DNA from: Pseudomonadota bacterium
GTDB taxonomy: Bacteria; Myxococcota_A; Polyangia; Haliangiales; Haliangiaceae
Reading direction: 5' to 3'
Assembly: GCA_023428295.1 (NCBI GenBank)
Contig: JAEYYV010000129.1
Coordinates: 1-17,125, forward strand
DNA: 17,125 nucleotides
The notes under the pieces are model-generated. The model was not told the origin of the DNA, ran no database searches, and worked only from the letters and a program-made list of their open reading frames with translations. A program made the position numbers and the translations under genes. Below, one piece after another: positions 1 through 8,280 of the stretch (position 1 is the stretch's first letter; each line of letters begins with the position of its first letter).

Positions 1-1371
1 GTCGAGCACGTCGGCTGCGCGGTGCTCACCACCGAGTCCCTGACGTGCGCGGCACGGGACACGCTCGCCACGCGCCTCGAGGCGCAACCGCCGTGGTCCG
101 ACTTCCCGATGATCCTGTTCGCGCCACCGCGCACCGATGTCGCCGACCGCGGCCTCGACGAGATCCAGTCGCTCGGAAACGTGTCCATCCTCGAGCGCCC
201 CGTGCAATCCGGCACGCTCGTCACGGCGATTCGCGCGGCGCTGCGTGGTCGCAACCGCCAGTACGAAGCGCGCGATGCGATTCATCAGCGCGATCAGTTC
301 CTCGCGATGCTCGGTCACGAGCTGCGCAATCCGCTCGCGGCGATCATGCTCGCGCTCGAGGCGCTCCCTGGCGAAGCAGAGCGCAGCAAGCCGCACGCGG
401 TGATCGAGCGACAGACGCACCACCTCGCGCGCCTCGTCGACGATCTTCTCGATGTCGCGCGCGTGACCTCCGGCAAAGTGCGCATCGATCCGCAGCCCGT
501 CGATCTCGCGGACATCGTGCAGCGATGCTTGCAGAGCGCCGAGCTCGCCGCGAGACAGCGCTCGATGTTGCTGTCGTTCGAGAACGCGAGCGAGTCCGGG
601 TCCACGTGCGTCGAAGGGGACCTCGTGCGGCTCGAGGAGGTGTTCAACAATCTGATCTCGAACGCCATCAAGTACTCACCCGCGGGATCGCGCGTCCTCG
701 TGCGAGTGAAGTGCGACGACGCGAGCTGCATCGTCGAGGTGAAGGATCATGGCATCGGCATCACCGCCGAGATGCTGCCGCGCGTGTTCGATCTGTTCAC
801 GCAAGTGGAAGGTTCGCTCGCGCGCAGCGCCGGTGGCCTCGGCATCGGGCTCACGCTCGTGAAGTCGCTCGTGGGTCTCCATGGCGGCACCGTCGAAGCG
901 AGCTCCCCGGGGCTCGGCTATGGCAGCACGTTCACGGTGCGGCTGCCGCGCTCGACCGCTCGCACACACGCACCCGCGAGCGCTGCGAGCCACGAGATGG
1001 CGCCGCTGCGAGTGGTCCTCGTCGACGACAACCACGACGTACTCGAGATGACGCGCGATCTGCTCGAGGCCTGCGGCTGCGAGGTCGCCACCGCGCCCGA
1101 CGGGTTGAGTGGGCTGGACCTCTTGATCGCGAAGCAGCCCGACATCGCGTTCGTCGATATCGGCCTGCCCGGCATCGATGGGTTCCAGATCGCGGAGCGG
1201 GCGCGTGCCTCCAAGGTCGACCAGACCTACCTCGTCGCCATGTCGGGCTACGGGCAACCCGAGGATCAGCAGCGCGCGATCGCCGCCGGGTTCGATCGCC
1301 ACCTGACCAAGCCCGTGACGGTGGCCGCGCTGCGCGAAGCGATGGGAACCGCAAAGCGTTTGCGCGCCTGA
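1..1371 (+). CDS. Hybrid sensor histidine kinase/response regulator (5' end missing)
   Basis: The reading frame is open from base 1, so the true start lies upstream; a GTG at 22 is available but would cut into a domain. Residue numbers count from that GTG. Residues 1-75 look like the end of a degenerate receiver domain (PPWSDFP, then LERPVQSGTL). The HisKA H-box HELRNPL follows with phosphoacceptor His99, then the HATPase_c domain with N-box FNNLISNAIKYS (208-219), DHGIG (242-246) and GGLGIGL (271-277). A C-terminal receiver (about 329-445) has acidic pair D335/D336, phosphoacceptor D379 in VDIGLPGIDG, S408 and K430. No membrane helix is seen, so it is probably a cytoplasmic kinase that passes phosphate from His99 to D379 or to a partner regulator. 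The input signal is not visible. No cognate regulator is adjacent; the next gene encodes a secreted protein 56 bases downstream. Family assignment is firm, partner unknown. Confidence 0.93.
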   Translation, partial: VEHVGCAVLTTESLTCAARDTLATRLEAQPPWSDFPMILFAPPRTDVADRGLDEIQSLGNVSILERPVQSGTLVTAIRAALRGRNRQYEARDAIHQRDQFLAMLGHELRNPLAAIMLALEALPGEAERSKPHAVIERQTHHLARLVDDLLDVARVTSGKVRIDPQPVDLADIVQRCLQSAELAARQRSMLLSFENASESGSTCVEGDLVRLEEVFNNLISNAIKYSPAGSRVLVRVKCDDASCIVEVKDHGIGITAEMLPRVFDLFTQVEGSLARSAGGLGIGLTLVKSLVGLHGGTVEASSPGLGYGSTFTVRLPRSTARTHAPASAASHEMAPLRVVLVDDNHDVLEMTRDLLEACGCEVATAPDGLSGLDLLIAKQPDIAFVDIGLPGIDGFQIAERARASKVDQTYLVAMSGYGQPEDQQRAIAAGFDRHLTKPVTVAALREAMGTAKRLRA

Positions 1372-1427
1372 CGCCATCCGTCGCGCGAGTCCGGAACCTT
1401 TCGCGCGCTGTTGGTGTCGGAGCGGCA

Positions 1428-3848
1428 ATGCGACGTTGGCCGCTCGCGCTTCTGCCCTTCCTCGCGCTCCACGCACCGGACACGGTCGCCGACTCGCTGC
1501 GCGCGACGCGGCGCATGCCGATGTTCGAGGCCGCGCACACCGTCGACATCGCGATCAAGGACGGCGTCGCCACGTACACCGTGCGCCGCATGTTCTCCAA
1601 TCCCGGAACGACCGCGGATCAGGTCGAGCTGCTCCTCGATCTGCCCTACGGTGCGGTGGCGACGGGGCTGCGCATTCGCGCGAGCGAGCGGTGGTACGAC
1701 GGCGTCCTCATGGAGCGCGACAAGGCCGCGGCGCTCTATGAAGAGATGACCGGCATGGGCTCGGCGGCGGCCAAGGATCCGGCGCTGCTCGCGTGGCTGT
1801 GGGCCGACAAGCTCTCGCTGCACGTCTTCCCCGTGTTGCCCGGCACCGTGTCGACGGTCGAGTACACGCTGACCGCGCCGACGCGCTACGAGAACGGTCG
1901 CTACTTCGTGTCCTATCCGCGCAGCGCGACGCAGGATGGATGGTTCGAGGACGAGCTGCCCCTCGCCACACCGGTGGTCACCGTTCGTCCGGCGTGGGGA
2001 GACGCGCGCACGGCGATCGTCATCGATGGCAAGCGCGTGGCGCGCGACACGCCCGTGGTGCTCGCACCGCCCGCGCGCGAAGCATGGGCGGACGTGGTGG
2101 AGGCGGACACGTTCGTCGCGAGCAAGATCGACATCGAGGAGTCCGCGCCGACGAACAAGGTCTACGCGAAGGCGACGGTCACGCTCTCGATCGCGCACAC
2201 GTACAGGAGCGACCTCGTCGTGCAGCTCGTCGCGCCGAGCGGCGACAGCATCACGCTTCACGACAAGAGCGGTGGCGGCGACAACGATCTGCGCGGCACG
2301 TTCACCGCCAAGCTCCCCGAGAAGACGACGGCCGCGGGTACGTGGCGGCTCGTCGTCTCGGATCACGCGGCGCTCGATGTGGGCTCGCTCGACACGTGGA
2401 CGATCGCGTTCGGCGAGGGGAAGACGGCGGTCTCGCTCTCCGCGACCGACACCCCCGTGTTCATCCCCGATGCACCGGAGAGTGCGAGTGATGCTGGTGT
2501 GGCTTCGATCTCGATCGCGCCGCCCGCGATCGAGACGTGGCAAGCGCGGCTCGGCCGCGCCGTCGCGTCGGACAAGCATGCGTTCTCGCGCGTCGAGGTG
2601 GATGTCGCGCCGCAGCTCGTTCCGCTGCCCCGAAAAGCGCAGGTCGTGTTTGTCGTCGACGCGTCCCACTCCGTCGGCGACGAAGGCATTCCCGCACAGC
2701 TCGACGTGATCGTGGCGTACATGGCGCATGTCCCCAACGCCGAGGTCGAGATCATCACGTATCGCCGCCACGCAACGCGCGTGTTCGGGCGCTTCGTCGC
2801 CGCCGCGGATTTCGGTGATGCGCTCGCGGTGGCCAAGGCACGCGGCGCATTCGCACTCGGGAACGGCAGCGCGATCGAAGAAGGCGCGCGCGCCGCCGCG
2901 GCCTTACTCGTGGATCGCAAGGGTCCGCGTCGCGTGGTGATCCTCACCGACGAGAGGACGCGCTCGACGCTCACGCCGCTGATCGCGCAGGCCGCGCTCG
3001 CCAAGCTCCCGACCGACGCGGTGGTGCACGTCGTGGTGCCGACGGTCTCGGGCAGCGATCGCCCCATGCTCACCCGTCGCGACGACGCGCCCTTCGCGCC
3101 GCTCGCCACGCGCCATCACGGCATCTACGTGGAGCTCGATGGCGTCCCGGCCTCGACCCTGAAGGCGCTGGTCCCCGTCGCGCTCGAGCTCGTGCGACCG
3201 ACGCGCATCGAGAAGCTCTCGGTGCCCGGTTTCCAGCTCGAGGAGAGCACGCTGCACGAGGGTGACGGCCTGCGCCTCATGCGCGAGACTCCCGCCGCGC
3301 CGCACACGCTGACGCTCACGGGATACGTGTGGAGCGATCCGATCAAGAAGACGCTCACCGCGAACAACGCGTTCTCCGTGCACACCGCGGGCTTTGTCTT
3401 TGGCGCCGACATGCACGACTCGCTGACCGACGCCGAGCAGTACACGCTGGCCATGTACGGGAAGGCGGTCTCGCCGGTGACGTCGTATGTCGCGTGGGAG
3501 CCGGGAACGCGCCCGTCGGTGATCGGCTTCATGGAGGGCGCGTTGGGCTCGGGCCAGTACGGCACGATCGGCCACGGATCCGGCAGCGGCACGGGCTACG
3601 GCCGGATCCCGCCAGACTTCAGGAGGCTCGTCGACGTGCAGTCGTGCGTTCGAACGGTGCAGCCGAAGGGCGCGTGGAGCGTGACGATGGACATCGAGAC
3701 CACGTTCCACGAGATCGTCGACGTGGTCGCGAGCACGAAGGACGCGATGGCGACGTGTCTCGTCGAGAACGCGTGGGGGCTCTCACTCGATCGCGCGACG
3801 TTCACGCTCGATCGCGAGCAGTTTCATGTCGAGCTGTCGGGTCCCTAG
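1428..3848 (+). CDS. Secreted VIT / P-domain / VWA protein
   Basis: An 806-residue exported protein. ATG 1428 is chosen because GGAG lies 5 bases upstream and a signal peptide follows at once (MRRWPLALLPFLALHAP). The frame is open much further upstream, but that part overlaps the kinase gene. Domains in order: a VIT domain (about 30-175), a proprotein-convertase P-domain-like beta-sandwich (about 228-329, with LVVQLVAPSGD, GTWRLVVSD and LDTWTIAFG), and a von Willebrand factor A domain (about 404-560) whose metal site reads DASHS (D411, S413, S415) with a likely D508 in LTDER. Then come a Gly-rich run near 708-725 and a C-terminal module with C740 and C777 (QSCVRTVQP, ATCLVENAW), a tail I associate with myxobacterial secreted proteins. 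VIT-VWA proteins bind ligands through a divalent metal; the P-domain insert suggests cell-surface or matrix contact. It ends in a CTAG shared with the convergent gene. Partner and role are unknown. Confidence 0.9.
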   Translation: MRRWPLALLPFLALHAPDTVADSLRATRRMPMFEAAHTVDIAIKDGVATYTVRRMFSNPGTTADQVELLLDLPYGAVATGLRIRASERWYDGVLMERDKAAALYEEMTGMGSAAAKDPALLAWLWADKLSLHVFPVLPGTVSTVEYTLTAPTRYENGRYFVSYPRSATQDGWFEDELPLATPVVTVRPAWGDARTAIVIDGKRVARDTPVVLAPPAREAWADVVEADTFVASKIDIEESAPTNKVYAKATVTLSIAHTYRSDLVVQLVAPSGDSITLHDKSGGGDNDLRGTFTAKLPEKTTAAGTWRLVVSDHAALDVGSLDTWTIAFGEGKTAVSLSATDTPVFIPDAPESASDAGVASISIAPPAIETWQARLGRAVASDKHAFSRVEVDVAPQLVPLPRKAQVVFVVDASHSVGDEGIPAQLDVIVAYMAHVPNAEVEIITYRRHATRVFGRFVAAADFGDALAVAKARGAFALGNGSAIEEGARAAAALLVDRKGPRRVVILTDERTRSTLTPLIAQAALAKLPTDAVVHVVVPTVSGSDRPMLTRRDDAPFAPLATRHHGIYVELDGVPASTLKALVPVALELVRPTRIEKLSVPGFQLEESTLHEGDGLRLMRETPAAPHTLTLTGYVWSDPIKKTLTANNAFSVHTAGFVFGADMHDSLTDAEQYTLAMYGKAVSPVTSYVAWEPGTRPSVIGFMEGALGSGQYGTIGHGSGSGTGYGRIPPDFRRLVDVQSCVRTVQPKGAWSVTMDIETTFHEIVDVVASTKDAMATCLVENAWGLSLDRATFTLDREQFHVELSGP

Positions 3849-4399
3849 CGTCGACGGCGCAGCATGAACGCGGCCACGAACGCGATCGCACCGAACGACA
3901 TCGCGTTGCCCGACGCGCATCCCTCGCCGCCTGCCGATTGCGCGACGTACGTGTAGGTCGCCGGCCCGATGTTGCCGTTGAGATCGATCGCGCGGATCGC
4001 GAGCTCGAAGTCGAGCGCTTCGCTGTCGCCGAGATCGAAGACGAGCAGGTCATCGCGATCGGGACGCACGTCCCCCGGCGCTGCAAACGGCGCGGTGCCC
4101 GCCGTGATCGTCACGCGATAGCCGAGCTTGTCGGGCGGCGTCTGATCGTCGCTCGCGTTGACATGCACGACGAGCCGGCGCGCTGGCGTACACGTATCGC
4201 GCGCCGGGCCGACACAGCCGGCGCTCGGGGAGGACTCGATCCACATCGAGATCGCGACGGGCCCCGGCTTCACCGCATCGGCGAGGTGCGAGCGATCGAG
4301 CGTGTGCGGCTCGAAGCGGTGCGGAGCGCACGCATCGGCCGGCACCGGCCTGACGAGCGCGAGCGCCGCGAGCACCCCGAGCTGCAAGGACCGCCACAT
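3845..4399 (-). CDS. Exported protein with MYXO-CTERM-like sorting tail
   Basis: A 184-residue protein with an N-terminal signal peptide (LQLGVLAALALVRPVPADA). The body is beta-rich and resembles an Ig/fibronectin-like domain (VAISMWIESSP, RLVVHVNASDD, FELAIRAIDLNGNIGPATYTY). The tail is diagnostic: Gly160-Cys161, a hydrophobic helix (about 167-180), then Arg181-184 as the last residues. This is the architecture of MYXO-CTERM proteins, which in myxobacteria are processed by myxosortase and end up at the cell surface; that is family knowledge, and processing here is inferred. It lies 58 bases after the Cys-rich lipoprotein gene in the same direction, with a small hairpin between. Start ATG 4399 gives the signal peptide directly; no good ribosome binding site is visible. 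Its stop overlaps that of the convergent VIT/VWA gene. Substrate or ligand unknown. Confidence 0.82.
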   Translation of the reverse strand: MWRSLQLGVLAALALVRPVPADACAPHRFEPHTLDRSHLADAVKPGPVAISMWIESSPSAGCVGPARDTCTPARRLVVHVNASDDQTPPDKLGYRVTITAGTAPFAAPGDVRPDRDDLLVFDLGDSEALDFELAIRAIDLNGNIGPATYTYVAQSAGGEGCASGNAMSFGAIAFVAAFMLRRRR

Positions 4400-4421
4400 G
4401 CGGGCATCGTAGAGCGGTCCA

Positions 4422-4441
4422 TCGCCGCTGGCTCGCGGCGA
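4422..4441. repeat. Small perfect inverted repeat between two minus-strand genes
   Basis: TCGCCGC at 4422-4428 is the exact reverse complement of GCGGCGA at 4435-4441, with a 6-base loop. It lies just past the stop of the Cys-rich lipoprotein gene, before the MYXO-CTERM-like gene. There is no T-run after it on the minus strand, so it is not a standard intrinsic terminator. It could cause partial termination or stabilise the upstream message. A 7-base GC stem can occur by chance in such DNA. Confidence 0.3.
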
Positions 4442-4457
4442 CGATGACTTGGCCTGT

Positions 4458-5120
4458 CTACGGGGTCGCCGAGTCGAGGCGCGCTTGCAGCTGATCCCAC
4501 ACCCAGCCCGGCGCGAACGCGCGGCAGTGGCTCATCGGGTTGTACATCTGCTTGCTCATGCAGTGCCCGACCTCCTCCGGCCAGCCGTCCTGAATGCACG
4601 ACGTCTCGTACGCGACCAGCGCGTTCTTCATGTTGTAGAACCCGGGCCGTATCTGGTCGACTAGCACCGTGCACTCCCTCGCGGACATGAGCGGTACGCG
4701 TCGCGCCGGCGCGCCTAGCTTTCGCGAGCAGTAGCCCACGTGGTCGGGGACCGTCACCGTCGACAAACAGGCGATCTCTCGCGCGTCGAGCTTCGCTGCG
4801 TTGCAGGCGGCGGTCTGCTTCGCGACGATCGCCGCCCGCTCGTCGTCGGTGTCCTCGCTCGCGTAGTTTCCGAGCTCCATCGCGGCGAGCGCGATCGCCA
4901 CGGTCTTGCACGATGGCTCTTCGCTCGTCGCCACGGCATCGTCGACAGGGTCGCGCGCCTCGTCGGGGGGCACGTACGACGGCTCGTCGAGCGGAGCTCC
5001 GCAGCCGGCGGGATCGGGGCAGTCCGTCGACGTGTACCGCAGCTTCGAGACCTCCCGGCTGCCGGCACACGCGGTGAGTCCAACCATGCCGAGGCCGATC
5101 AGCAAGCGGATCGATGTCAT
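4458..5120 (-). CDS. Cys-rich predicted lipoprotein of unknown function
   Basis: A 220-residue protein with a type II signal peptide: hydrophobic LLIGLGMVGL followed by lipobox LTAC, so Cys18 should be lipidated and the mature protein anchored in the envelope. After Cys18 there are ten more cysteines (34, 40, 71, 106, 118, 131, 150, 175, 187, 199), enough for five disulfides in the periplasm or outside. Residues 20-70 are acidic and Pro-rich, a probable flexible linker. The spacing C71, C106, C118, C131 (with IACL) resembles small myxobacterial lipoproteins I have seen, but I cannot name a family. It sits 52 bases downstream of a membrane Ser/Thr kinase gene in the same direction and is probably co-transcribed with it. 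ATG 5120 places the lipobox at the usual distance. No catalytic motif seen. Confidence 0.8.
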   Translation of the reverse strand: MTSIRLLIGLGMVGLTACAGSREVSKLRYTSTDCPDPAGCGAPLDEPSYVPPDEARDPVDDAVATSEEPSCKTVAIALAAMELGNYASEDTDDERAAIVAKQTAACNAAKLDAREIACLSTVTVPDHVGYCSRKLGAPARRVPLMSARECTVLVDQIRPGFYNMKNALVAYETSCIQDGWPEEVGHCMSKQMYNPMSHCRAFAPGWVWDQLQARLDSATP

Positions 5121-5172
5121 GTCCGGCTGGAACGCATCAGCGCGTGACCCGATCTAGACGTTCTGCCTTGGG

Positions 5173-6885
5173 TCACTTTTTCGTCTTTGCGTTCGAGTGC
5201 AGCGTCACGCCGTACTGCTTGCAGCCGGTCAGCACCGCTTGGCGATAGGCCGACGCTTCATCGATGTTCGCGAAGGCTCGCTGCGCCATGGCCACGTCGC
5301 CCATGTAGCAGGCACTCGTCACGAGCGAGACCAGCTGTTGTTGATACAGCGAGGGGTTGGACTTCTTGGTCTGCGCCAACGCCTTCTCCATCGCGGTCAA
5401 CTGACGCATCACCTCTTTCTTCTGCGCGGGCGTGAGCATGCTGCGGGCCATCTCGAGCTGCGCCTGCGTCATCGCGCTCATGTCCTCGTCGTCCTCGTCG
5501 GCATCGTCAGCCTCGTTCGTCGTCGCCACGGCGATCGGATCTGCGTGCCCCGACCACGGATCGCTTGCATCTGCCGGCGGTGTGCTCGCATCCGGTGTCA
5601 TCGCGACCGTGCCGTCATTCGAGCCGAGCGTGGTCGATCCGTCATTCGAGCCGAGCGTGGTCGTTCCGCCATTCGCGCCGAGCGTGGTCGATCCGCGGAT
5701 CGGTCCGGTATCGGATCCGACGTCGGCCCCCGCACTCGATCCGGCTCCGGTCGCAGAGTTGCCGCGCGCGAGGTATCCCGCGAGCGCGCCGCCTCCGACG
5801 AGGACCACGACGAGCACGATGCCGATCGCGATCCACGGAGCCTTGCGCGCCGGCGCCACGGTCGCGTGCGGCGCCACCTGCCCGACGCTTGTCCTTTGCA
5901 GCATCGGTCCGGTCACGCCGACGCCCGTGAGCGAGCCCGCGGCGGTCGGCGCATGCACCGGCACGATCGGCGCCTGTGGCGGCGCGTGTTGCGACGCGTG
6001 TGGCGGCGCGTCGCCTCCGACCGCACCACGCGTGATCTCGCGAACGAACCGCGGCGCGCTCGGACCGCCAAACGGCATGAGCGCGGCAGCGAGCTCCGCG
6101 ACGTTGGCGAAGCGCTTCTCGGGCTCCTTCTCGAGGCAGCGCATCACCACGGCGGCGAGCGTCGGGTCGACCTGCAGCGGCGGCGGTGGCGCCGTCATCA
6201 CCGCCACCGCGATCTCCGCGAGCTGCGTTCCGCCGAACGGCATGCGTCCCGTCAGCAGCTGATACAGCGTCACGCCGAGCGCCCAGATGTCCGTGCGCAG
6301 ATCGACATCACGCGTGGAGCGGATCTGCTCGGGTGACATGTAGCCCGGCGATCCCATCGTCGACGTCGTGTGCGTGAGCTTGGCTTCCGCGGCGGTCGCT
6401 GCCTTCGCGATGCCGAAGTCGAGCACCTTCACGAGCGGACCACCGTCGGGCTTGCGCACGACGAACAGGTTCGGCGGCTTGATGTCGCGATGCACGAGCC
6501 CCGCCGCGTGCGCCTCGGCGAGCGCGACGCACGCTTGGATCACGTACTCGACCGCGATCGTCATCGGGACGCCGGTGAGCGCGGCGGCCGAGAGGTCCGT
6601 GCCGTCGAGCATCTCCATCACGATGAACGGCGCACCGCTGTCGAGGCGGCCCACGTCGAACACGCGGCACACGTGCTCCGTGCGCAGCGTGGCCACCGCC
6701 TTCGCCTCGCGCAGAAAGCGAGCGACGATGTTCGGGTTGGTCGCGAGCTCGTCGTGCAACACCTTGAGCGCGACCTGCTGACCGAGCTCCGTGTGCGTCG
6801 CTTGTACGACGACGCCCATGCCGCCAGCTCCGAGCACGCGGTCGACACGAAACCGTCCGCCGATGACTACGCCGGGCTGGAGCAC
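5173..6885 (-). CDS. Membrane Ser/Thr protein kinase with outer C-terminal domain
   Basis: A 570-residue PknB-like kinase. The start is GTG 6885: the ATG 11 bases upstream is out of frame, and the kinase fold begins almost at once (IGGRFRVDRVLG). The Gly-rich loop GAGGMG is at 19-24, catalytic Lys41 in VALKVL, catalytic loop HRDIKPPN at 132-139 (usually KPEN), DFG at 156-158 and SPE at 184-186, so it should be active. A Pro/Ala-rich linker (about 275-348) leads to one membrane helix (351-373). Outside the membrane are three 9-residue repeats (398-424), an acidic stretch (459-469) and a helical domain (about 470-565) with C526 and C555 that I do not recognise and that may sense a signal. It starts 18 bases after a lipoprotein gene and is followed by another, suggesting an operon. 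Substrates are unknown. Confidence 0.93.
   Translation of the reverse strand: MLQPGVVIGGRFRVDRVLGAGGMGVVVQATHTELGQQVALKVLHDELATNPNIVARFLREAKAVATLRTEHVCRVFDVGRLDSGAPFIVMEMLDGTDLSAAALTGVPMTIAVEYVIQACVALAEAHAAGLVHRDIKPPNLFVVRKPDGGPLVKVLDFGIAKAATAAEAKLTHTTSTMGSPGYMSPEQIRSTRDVDLRTDIWALGVTLYQLLTGRMPFGGTQLAEIAVAVMTAPPPPLQVDPTLAAVVMRCLEKEPEKRFANVAELAAALMPFGGPSAPRFVREITRGAVGGDAPPHASQHAPPQAPIVPVHAPTAAGSLTGVGVTGPMLQRTSVGQVAPHATVAPARKAPWIAIGIVLVVVLVGGGALAGYLARGNSATGAGSSAGADVGSDTGPIRGSTTLGANGGTTTLGSNDGSTTLGSNDGTVAMTPDASTPPADASDPWSGHADPIAVATTNEADDADEDDEDMSAMTQAQLEMARSMLTPAQKKEVMRQLTAMEKALAQTKKSNPSLYQQQLVSLVTSACYMGDVAMAQRAFANIDEASAYRQAVLTGCKQYGVTLHSNAKTKK
5614..5694 (-). repeat. Three tandem 27-base units inside the kinase gene
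   Basis: Units at 5614-5640, 5641-5667 and 5668-5694 are nearly identical; the first two differ at one base and the third by a few more. Read on the minus strand in frame they encode GSTTLGANG, GTTTLGSND and GSTTLGSND, residues 398-424 of the kinase just outside its membrane helix. Because the unit is a multiple of three, copy number can change without breaking the frame. Probably a flexible spacer. Confidence 0.9.
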
Positions 6886-6903
6886 CCGAACAGCATAGTC
6901 GGC

Positions 6904-8181
6904 TCAGAAGCCTGGCGCTTGTCCGGTGTACGCGATCGAGATCGAGCCGCCGGACGGTGCCGCGTCCACGATCGATTCCTTGGCAAACGCACGCTGGCGA
7001 ATCGTGTCGTAGCCCCCGCTCGACGACACGAGACCCAGCGCTCCACCGATCTCGTCGAGCGCGCTCGGGTTGAAGCGCGCGTCGGGCAGGACGGGAATGC
7101 GCAGCACGCTGCCCGCGTGAGGCGCGATGATCGCGCGGACGTACTCGGCGTCGATCGCTGGCGTCATGCCCATCGCCGCGCCGCGCGTCACCGCGAGCGT
7201 CACCATCACGGCATCGGCCGTTCCCGTCCCCGCTTCGGTCCAGGTGATTTCCGTCGGCTCGTACTTCGTGTTGCCCGTGATGTACGGCATGGGATACGCG
7301 CTCGCGTCCACCGACGAGACGGAGCCCGAGTACAGCGTGCGCGAGCCCGTCATCACGGCGCCTTGGCCCCCGATGTTCACGCGCATGACGACGAGGCCAT
7401 CGACGTCCATGATGTTCGGCATGTCCACGTTCTGCGGGTTCTGATCCACGCGCTTCTGTCCTGTCGAGTACAGCTCGAACGTGCCCGCGTAGATCTTCTG
7501 CTCGACGTTCACCTGCGCGTTCGGCGGAACGTTCGTCGCTGTCACCGTCGATGCGAGCGATTCGTTCAAGACGCCCATCGAGACATCGATGTTCTCCGCA
7601 TACGGCTTCTGCATGTAGAAGCCCTGATCGTTCTGCGTCACGTAGAGGTCCATCATCGACGGGCAGTTCGTCACCGTGATCGCCACATTGGGCGCCTGCC
7701 CCGCCCCCGATCCACACGGCGTCTTCACCGTCACCGTTCCGTTGATCGTGGGGACCTTCACGACGATCGCTCCGGGCGTCGTTAGCTGTGTAGGCTCGCT
7801 CTTGCCGAGCTCGATCAAGTCGCCGCCCTTCACGCCGACGTACGTGTAGACCTCGGGGAGGCGATTGCCCTCGGGTGGAGGCGGCACCACCGGCGCGTAC
7901 GTGCGGATCACCGAGACGTTGCCCGCCGTCATCGCGGCGCTCGCGACACCGCTCGCGTCGGTCGTCACCTCTTCGATCACCGAGTCATCCGGGTTCTGAA
8001 AGATCACCCGAACGCCGGCCTGCCCTGCGAGCGCGTCCTTCACGACGACGCGCACCTGGGTCGTCGGAACATCGGGTCCATCGTCGCCACCACCTTCACC
8101 GGTCTCGATCGATCCGGTGCACGCGGCGAGAAGTCCAACCAAGATCGTGCTGAAACCGCGCAGTGAGGAGGGGTGGCGCAT
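6904..8181 (-). CDS. Predicted lipoprotein with Ig-like N-terminal domain
   Basis: A 425-residue protein. A signal peptide ends in lipobox LLAAC, giving lipidated Cys21, followed by a Gly/Asp-rich linker (TGEGGGDDGPD), a common layout for myxobacterial envelope lipoproteins. Residues about 40-95 (VRVVVKDALAGQAGVRVIF, then VTTDASGVASAAM) look like a carboxypeptidase-regulatory/Ig-like beta-sandwich that packs side chains around a central turn. The rest is beta-rich with no catalytic motif recognised; C155 and C172 could form a disulfide. It is the first gene of a four-gene minus-strand run and ends 18 bases before the kinase start. A 158-base gap upstream could hold the operon promoter, though no good -10/-35 was found there. 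It could be a ligand-binding partner of the kinase; that is inference from position only. Confidence 0.82.
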   Translation of the reverse strand: MRHPSSLRGFSTILVGLLAACTGSIETGEGGGDDGPDVPTTQVRVVVKDALAGQAGVRVIFQNPDDSVIEEVTTDASGVASAAMTAGNVSVIRTYAPVVPPPPEGNRLPEVYTYVGVKGGDLIELGKSEPTQLTTPGAIVVKVPTINGTVTVKTPCGSGAGQAPNVAITVTNCPSMMDLYVTQNDQGFYMQKPYAENIDVSMGVLNESLASTVTATNVPPNAQVNVEQKIYAGTFELYSTGQKRVDQNPQNVDMPNIMDVDGLVVMRVNIGGQGAVMTGSRTLYSGSVSSVDASAYPMPYITGNTKYEPTEITWTEAGTGTADAVMVTLAVTRGAAMGMTPAIDAEYVRAIIAPHAGSVLRIPVLPDARFNPSALDEIGGALGLVSSSGGYDTIRQRAFAKESIVDAAPSGGSISIAYTGQAPGF

Positions 8182-8280
8182 GCGCGATCGTTCTGCTCGA
8201 TCGATGCCACTCGGCAGTCCGCGAGCGCGCGTGTTCGAGCGGATCGTTGTGGCTCGTCACCCCCAACGCGCACGAAACCA

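Noticed and set aside
45..1427. Open frame running upstream of the VIT/VWA gene across the hybrid kinase
   Set aside because: It is a GC-driven open frame; the kinase motifs in the other frame are clear, its translation is Arg-rich, and ATG 1428 has a ribosome binding site and a signal peptide.
6308..7785. Long frames (over 460 codons) on both strands over the lipoprotein/kinase junction
   Set aside because: Arg/His-rich translations with no domain, and they overlap genes with clear lipobox and kinase motifs.
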